Shown: piece by piece, positions 60,245 to 64,000 of the stretch
Layout of the letters: every line of letters begins with the position of its first letter
Numbering within the stretch: the stretch's first letter is position 1
DNA from: Streptomyces sp. NBC_01439
GTDB lineage: Bacteria > Actinomycetota > Actinomycetes > Streptomycetales > Streptomycetaceae
Length of the DNA stretch: 64,000 nucleotides
Assembly (NCBI RefSeq): GCF_036227605.1
Contig: NZ_CP109487.1
Span: 7,253,501 to 7,317,500 of the forward strand
Reading direction: 5' to 3'
Position numbers and translations under genes: made by a program
The notes under the pieces: model-generated
The model's database searches: none
Told to the model about the DNA's origin: nothing
Seen by the model: the letters and a program-made list of their open reading frames with translations, nothing else

Positions 60245-60394
60245 GTATGTAGGGGGTGCTTTTGGAGGGGAGCGGAGCCTCATGGTCTCCTGTTGCGACC
60301 AAACCACCCGGATCGCAGCACAGGGGACACCACCCAGCTCCCCTGCGCGGCGGCCCGGGCTTGCCTTGTCCCACCCACGAAGGCGAAGTCCTAC
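60245..60394 (+). promoter_or_regulatory. Leader of the second permease gene
   Basis: AGGGGAGC (60266-60273) is complementary to GCTCCCCT (60337-60344), enclosing a smaller hairpin around GGAGCCTCATGGTCTCC. This could fold into a regulatory leader; no known riboswitch class was recognised. Confidence 0.35.
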
Positions 60395-61843
60395 ATGAGT
60401 GACCTGAGTGACCGCACCTTGACCGAGGCACCCGCACCGGCGCCGACCCGCCATGTCGACGCCGGCGACGAGGGCTACAGCAAGGACCTCAAGTCCCGTC
60501 ACATCAACATGATCGCGATCGGCGGGGCCATAGGCACCGGCCTCTTCCTCGGCGCGGGCGGCCGCCTCGCCGGCGCCGGCCCCTCCCTCGCGATCGCCTA
60601 CGCGGTGTGCGGAGTCTTCGCCTTCTTCGTCGTCCGGGCCCTCGGCGAGCTCGTCCTCTACCGGCCCTCCTCCGGCGCCTTCGTCTCCTACGCCCGTGAA
60701 TTCATGGGAGAGAAGGGCGCCTACACGGCCGGTTGGCTGTACTTCCTGAACTGGTCCACGACCACCGTCGCCGACATCACGGCCGCCGCGACCTACGCGC
60801 ACTTCTGGTCGCTGTTCACCGACGTCCCCCAGTGGGTCCTCGCCTTCATCGCCCTCGCCATCGTGCTCACCGCCAACCTGATCTCGGTGAAGTACTTCGG
60901 CGAGATGGAGTTCTGGTTCTCGCTCGTCAAGGTCGCCGCCCTCGTCGTCTTCCTGATCGTCGGCATCTGGCTCGTCGCCACCAGCCACGACATCGGCGGC
61001 ACCACCCCCGGCCTCGCCAACATCACCGACAACGGCGGCCTCTTCCCCTCCGGCGTCCTCCCGATGCTCCTGGTGATCCAGGGCGTCGTCTTCGCGTACG
61101 CCTCCGTCGAGCTCTGCGGAGTCGCCGCCGGCGAGACCGAGAACCCCGAGAAGATCATGCCGAAGGCGATCAACTCGATCATGTGGCGCGTGGGCCTCTT
61201 CTACGTCGGCTCGGTCGTCCTCCTCGCCCTCCTCCTGCCCTACACCGCGTACAGCTCCGACCAGAGCCCCTTCGTCACCGTCTTCGACAAGCTCGGCGTC
61301 CCCGGCGCCGCCGGCATCATGAACCTCGTCGTCCTGACGGCCGCCCTCTCCAGCCTGAACTCCGGCCTCTACTCCACCGGCCGCATCCTGCGCTCGATGT
61401 CCCTGTCCGGCTCCGCCCCCAAGTTCACCGGCGTCATGAACAAGGGCAAGGTCCCCTACGGCGGCGTCCTGTTCACCGCCGCCTTCGGCCTCGCGGGCGT
61501 CGGGCTGAACGCCTTCATGCCGAAGGACGCCTTCGAGCTCGTCCTGAACTTCGCCTCGCTGGGCATCCTCGGCACCTGGGCCATGGTCATGATCTGCTCG
61601 CTGTTCTTCTGGCGCCGCGCCCAGCAGGGCCTCGTGGAGCGCCCCTCGTACCGCCTGCCCTGGGCCCCGTACACCCAGATCGTCACCCTGGTCTTCCTGT
61701 TCACGGTGCTGGTCCTGATGTGGTGCGACGGCGGCGTCGGCCGCACCACGGTCCTCTTCGTCCCGGTCATCGGCGCCGCCCTGGTCGGCGGCTGGTACCT
61801 GGTCCGCGGCCGGGTGGCCGAACTCGCCACCACCCGCCGCTGA
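60395..61843 (+). CDS. AAT-type amino acid permease
   Basis: 482 aa from ATG 60395. The N-terminus is soluble and followed by KDLKSRHINMIAIGGAIGTGLFLGAGGRLAGAGPSLAIAYAVCG, the amino acid transporter (GabP/AnsP/ProY) signature. Then RALGELVLYRPSSGAFVSYAREFMGEKGAYTAGWLYF and GETENPEKIMPKAINSIMWR. It imports an amino acid, GABA or asparagine; specificity is not decidable. A strong terminator follows. Confidence 0.94.
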   Translation: MSDLSDRTLTEAPAPAPTRHVDAGDEGYSKDLKSRHINMIAIGGAIGTGLFLGAGGRLAGAGPSLAIAYAVCGVFAFFVVRALGELVLYRPSSGAFVSYAREFMGEKGAYTAGWLYFLNWSTTTVADITAAATYAHFWSLFTDVPQWVLAFIALAIVLTANLISVKYFGEMEFWFSLVKVAALVVFLIVGIWLVATSHDIGGTTPGLANITDNGGLFPSGVLPMLLVIQGVVFAYASVELCGVAAGETENPEKIMPKAINSIMWRVGLFYVGSVVLLALLLPYTAYSSDQSPFVTVFDKLGVPGAAGIMNLVVLTAALSSLNSGLYSTGRILRSMSLSGSAPKFTGVMNKGKVPYGGVLFTAAFGLAGVGLNAFMPKDAFELVLNFASLGILGTWAMVMICSLFFWRRAQQGLVERPSYRLPWAPYTQIVTLVFLFTVLVLMWCDGGVGRTTVLFVPVIGAALVGGWYLVRGRVAELATTRR

Positions 61844-61856
61844 TCCCACGACCGTC

Positions 61857-61894
61857 GAAGCCCCCGCACCGGACCCGTCCGGTGCGGGGGCTTC
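61857..61894. terminator. Strong bidirectional terminator
   Basis: GAAGCCCCCGCACCGGA (61857-61873) and its exact complement (61878-61894), loop CCCG. Seventeen perfect pairs between convergent genes (permease and SpoIIE-type phosphatase). Confidence 0.88.
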
Positions 61895-61917
61895 GCCACG
61901 CCGGCCCAGGAATCGGC

Positions 61918-63687
61918 CTAGTGTCCCCGCCGTGCGGCGGTGCGGGCGGCCAGGACCGTGACGTCGTCCTCCGCGTCGGTGACCCGCAGCGCCGCGAGCA
62001 CCGTGTCGATGACCTCGTTCAGGGCCCCGTCCACCGGTAGCGGAATGCCGGTGAGCCGTTGCAGGGAAGCCTCGATGTCCTCGCCCCGGCGTTCGACCAG
62101 GCCGTCCGTGAAGAGCATCAGGACACAACCCGGCTTGAGTTCGAAGGACGCGTCCTCGTACCGGCCGTAGCCGGTGCCCAGCGGCGGGCCCACCGGGACC
62201 GGTGCCAGGAAAGGGCCCTGCCCGCGGCCGATGACCATGGCGGGCAGGTGCCCGGCGCTCGCGTGGACGCACGTCCCGGCGGCCCGGTCGACCAGGACGA
62301 GCAGGCAGGTGGCGACCCGGTCCAGACCGCCCGCGAAAACGACCTGGTCCGCCTCGCGCAGGATGTCCGCCGGAGGGTTCCCGGACGCGGCCAGCGCGCG
62401 GATGAGGGAGCGGTAGTGGCTCATGGCGACCGCCGCCTCGACCCCGTGGCCCATCACGTCGCCCATCACCAGCAGGGTGCGGCCGCCGGGCAGCGCCAGG
62501 CAGTCGAACCAGTCCCCGCCCACCAGGACACCCGTGCCGGAGGGCAGGTAGCGGGAGGCCACTTCCAGGTCGTCGTGCGGGAAGGTGGGCTCGGACAGCA
62601 GCGCCTGCTGCAGTTCGAGGGCCATCCCCTGCTCCCGGGCGAACCGCTCCGCCTTGGCGAGACTGGCGGCCGCCCGCTCCGCCAGGGTGCGGGCCACGAC
62701 GACGTCCTCGAGCCCGAAGGCCGGCGAATCCCCGGCACGCACCAGCGTGAGGGTGCCGATCGGGCGGTCCTGGGCGATCAGCGGGACCACGACACCCGAG
62801 TGGATGCCCGCCTCCCGGTACGCGGAGACCCGGTCCGCGCTCGGCGCCGCCCGGCTGAAGGCCTCGTCGGAGGAGAAGTTGCCCCGCCACGGTTCACCGC
62901 TCTCCAGGCACTGCCTGACCGCGGAGCCGGGCTGGTAGTCCACGTGCTCCCCGGCCGCGCCGAGCACCCGCACCCGCGGCGAAAGTTCCCGTACCGAGGC
63001 CACGGCGACCCGGCGCAGCCGTAGGGCCCCGCCGGCGGGCAGCCCCCCGCCCGGCCCCTCCCGCGGGATGAGCTCCACGCTCGCGGCGTCGGCCAGCCCG
63101 GGAACCAGGAACTCGGTCAGCTCGCGACAGGTGGTGTCCACGTCGAGGGTGGTGCCGACCCGCACCGCGGCGGTGTCCAGCAGGAGCAGGCGCCGGTTGG
63201 TGCGCGACAGCTCCCGCTGCCGCTCCCTGGGGGCGCTGACCTCCAGGCCGATGCCCGCCAGCCCCAGTACGCGCCCGTCCTCCTCCAGTCGGTGGTAGGT
63301 CCCCCGCCACACCCGCGACTCGTACGGGGAATCGGCCAGGGTGCGGCCCTCCAGGACGAGTTCCCGGGGGCGCCCGTCCCGCAGTACCTCGTGCAGCACC
63401 TCATCGGGGCGCTCGACGTCCGGCAGCACCTCGTTCAGCGTCCGCCCCAGCAGCGCCTCGGCGGGCAGGCCGTTCATCACGGCCATGTGCGGGCTGACGT
63501 ACAGGTAGCGCAGGTCGGTGTCGAGCAGGGCGATTCCCGCCCGGGCCCCGTCGAGGACCTGCCGCAGCAGTCGGTACTCGCGCACCAGTCGGTTCACATC
63601 GGACGGATCGCCCGCCAGGGCGGCGGCGACCACCTCGTCCACGTCCTGGCCGAACAGCGGACGAGGGCCGGCACCCTCAGCCCACAT
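61918..63687 (-). CDS. PAS-GAF-SpoIIE (PP2C-type) phosphatase
   Basis: 589 aa from ATG 63687, with GGAGG upstream (a GTG precedes it directly). PAS domain about residues 40-150 (LRYLYVSPHMAVMNGLPAEALLGRTLNEVLPD), GAF about 175-340, and SpoIIE phosphatase about 360-585 (LPSGTGVLVGGDWFDCLALPGGRTLLVMGDVMGHGVEAA, ASAGHLPAMV, LFTDGLVERRGEDIEASLQRL). It acts on phosphorylated anti-sigma antagonists to release sigma factors of the SigB/SigF type. Common and expanded in Streptomyces; the partner is not in this window. Confidence 0.94.
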   Translation of the reverse strand: MWAEGAGPRPLFGQDVDEVVAAALAGDPSDVNRLVREYRLLRQVLDGARAGIALLDTDLRYLYVSPHMAVMNGLPAEALLGRTLNEVLPDVERPDEVLHEVLRDGRPRELVLEGRTLADSPYESRVWRGTYHRLEEDGRVLGLAGIGLEVSAPRERQRELSRTNRRLLLLDTAAVRVGTTLDVDTTCRELTEFLVPGLADAASVELIPREGPGGGLPAGGALRLRRVAVASVRELSPRVRVLGAAGEHVDYQPGSAVRQCLESGEPWRGNFSSDEAFSRAAPSADRVSAYREAGIHSGVVVPLIAQDRPIGTLTLVRAGDSPAFGLEDVVVARTLAERAAASLAKAERFAREQGMALELQQALLSEPTFPHDDLEVASRYLPSGTGVLVGGDWFDCLALPGGRTLLVMGDVMGHGVEAAVAMSHYRSLIRALAASGNPPADILREADQVVFAGGLDRVATCLLVLVDRAAGTCVHASAGHLPAMVIGRGQGPFLAPVPVGPPLGTGYGRYEDASFELKPGCVLMLFTDGLVERRGEDIEASLQRLTGIPLPVDGALNEVIDTVLAALRVTDAEDDVTVLAARTAARRGH

Positions 63688-63792
63688 CACGGGACCTCCC
63701 TCAGCCGGTCTGCCCCTACGATGTGGTCCCAACATAGCAAAAGGGCAGGTCAGGGCGGTATCGCGTCGCTCTGACCTGCCCTGTTGCACGGA

Positions 63793-64000
63793 TCAGGAGC
63801 GGTGGGCCGACGGCCTGCGGCTCAGCGCGAGCAGGCTCAGGGCAAACATCAGGACACCCAGGGGGACATGGACCGACGGTACGCGCGCGATGCCCAGGAC
63901 CACCTGCACCGAGGCGAGGACGAGGAACCCCGACGAGTAGAGGATCGGCCGGGGCGACCCGCCGCCCGGCCGCCACGCCAGCACCGCGGCGATCACGTAC
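63793..64000 (-). CDS. Membrane protein, N-terminus beyond window
   Basis: The frame is open to the right edge and ends at 63793. Sixty-seven or more residues are visible, with two hydrophobic helices (ILYSSGFLVLASVQVVLGIARV and VHVPLGVLMFALSLLALS). No family could be assigned. Confidence 0.6.
   Translation of the reverse strand, partial: YVIAAVLAWRPGGGSPRPILYSSGFLVLASVQVVLGIARVPSVHVPLGVLMFALSLLALSRRPSAHRS

Overview
This window is high-GC actinobacterial chromosome, almost certainly Streptomyces. The evidence is the very strong G/C preference at third codon positions, the many GTG starts, Tat/Sec-exported hydrolases, a PASTA-less Ser/Thr kinase, a DUF5925 AAA protein, an AA10 LPMO ending in an LAETG sortase motif, numerous TetR regulators and a SoxR with the streptomycete C-terminal cysteine cluster. 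From memory, the gene order resembles the S. coelicolor segment running from dnaE2 to soxR and beyond; I could not verify this. I see no tRNA, rRNA, CRISPR array, insertion sequence, integrase or attachment site. It reads as ordinary core-to-intermediate chromosome rather than a mobile island.

Layout. 1-6.5 kb: a truncated AAA ATPase, an ~880 bp repeat-bearing gap, then a translationally coupled dnaE2 / catalytically degenerate Y-family polymerase pair (mutasome-like). 6.7-16 kb: secreted lipase, LPMO, several cytoplasmic genes (GGCT-like, DUF402, GNAT, GntR, DUF5925 AAA), a secreted SGNH esterase and a membrane Ser/Thr kinase. 16-21.5 kb: CoA-transferase, a DrrAB-type exporter with a divergent TetR and paired operators, an orphan type-ISP specificity domain and a 53-aa repeat protein. 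21.5-24 kb: hmgA (homogentisate dioxygenase) with a GntR/UTRA regulator. 24-28.9 kb: an envelope cassette I cannot assign (beta-helix membrane protein, cupredoxin-like lipoprotein, polytopic membrane protein). 28.9-40.7 kb: TetR genes, a molybdopterin oxidoreductase, a CitMHS transporter, ALDH/ADH, acyl-CoA dehydrogenase, MaoC and SoxR. 40.7-45 kb: BKACE-like protein, hypotheticals, and a NamZ/DUF1343 exported muramidase-like protein. 45-53 kb: a short-chain dehydrogenase / acyl-CoA ligase / TetR group, a frameshifted subtilase, an acyl-CoA dehydrogenase / APH-like pair and an MBL hydrolase. 53-64 kb: a His-rich metal-binding peptide, two DUF202 proteins, NUDIX, FAD dehydrogenase, ASCH, two APC permeases and a PAS-GAF-SpoIIE phosphatase.

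How the genes work together. The clearest regulatory logic comes from repeated operator-like sequences. The motif AACTA-N7-TAGTT sits before ALDH-ADH and again in the divergent TetR/acyl-CoA dehydrogenase promoter. TAAGCGCTTGCTCA sits before a TetR and before the MaoC gene. CATACCGACYGGT sits before the molybdopterin oxidoreductase, the SDR/ligase operon and the APH/acyl-CoA dehydrogenase operon. CTAMGTAC-N3-GTACGTAR occurs twice between the exporter and its TetR. Together these suggest several small TetR regulons for acyl-CoA/aldehyde metabolism packed side by side.

The window also holds a decayed ankyrin/HEAT gene, one homopolymer frameshift in a secreted protease, and an unusual number of in-frame short tandem repeats. 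The best candidate for an undescribed system is the three- or four-gene envelope cassette at 24.1-28.9 kb.
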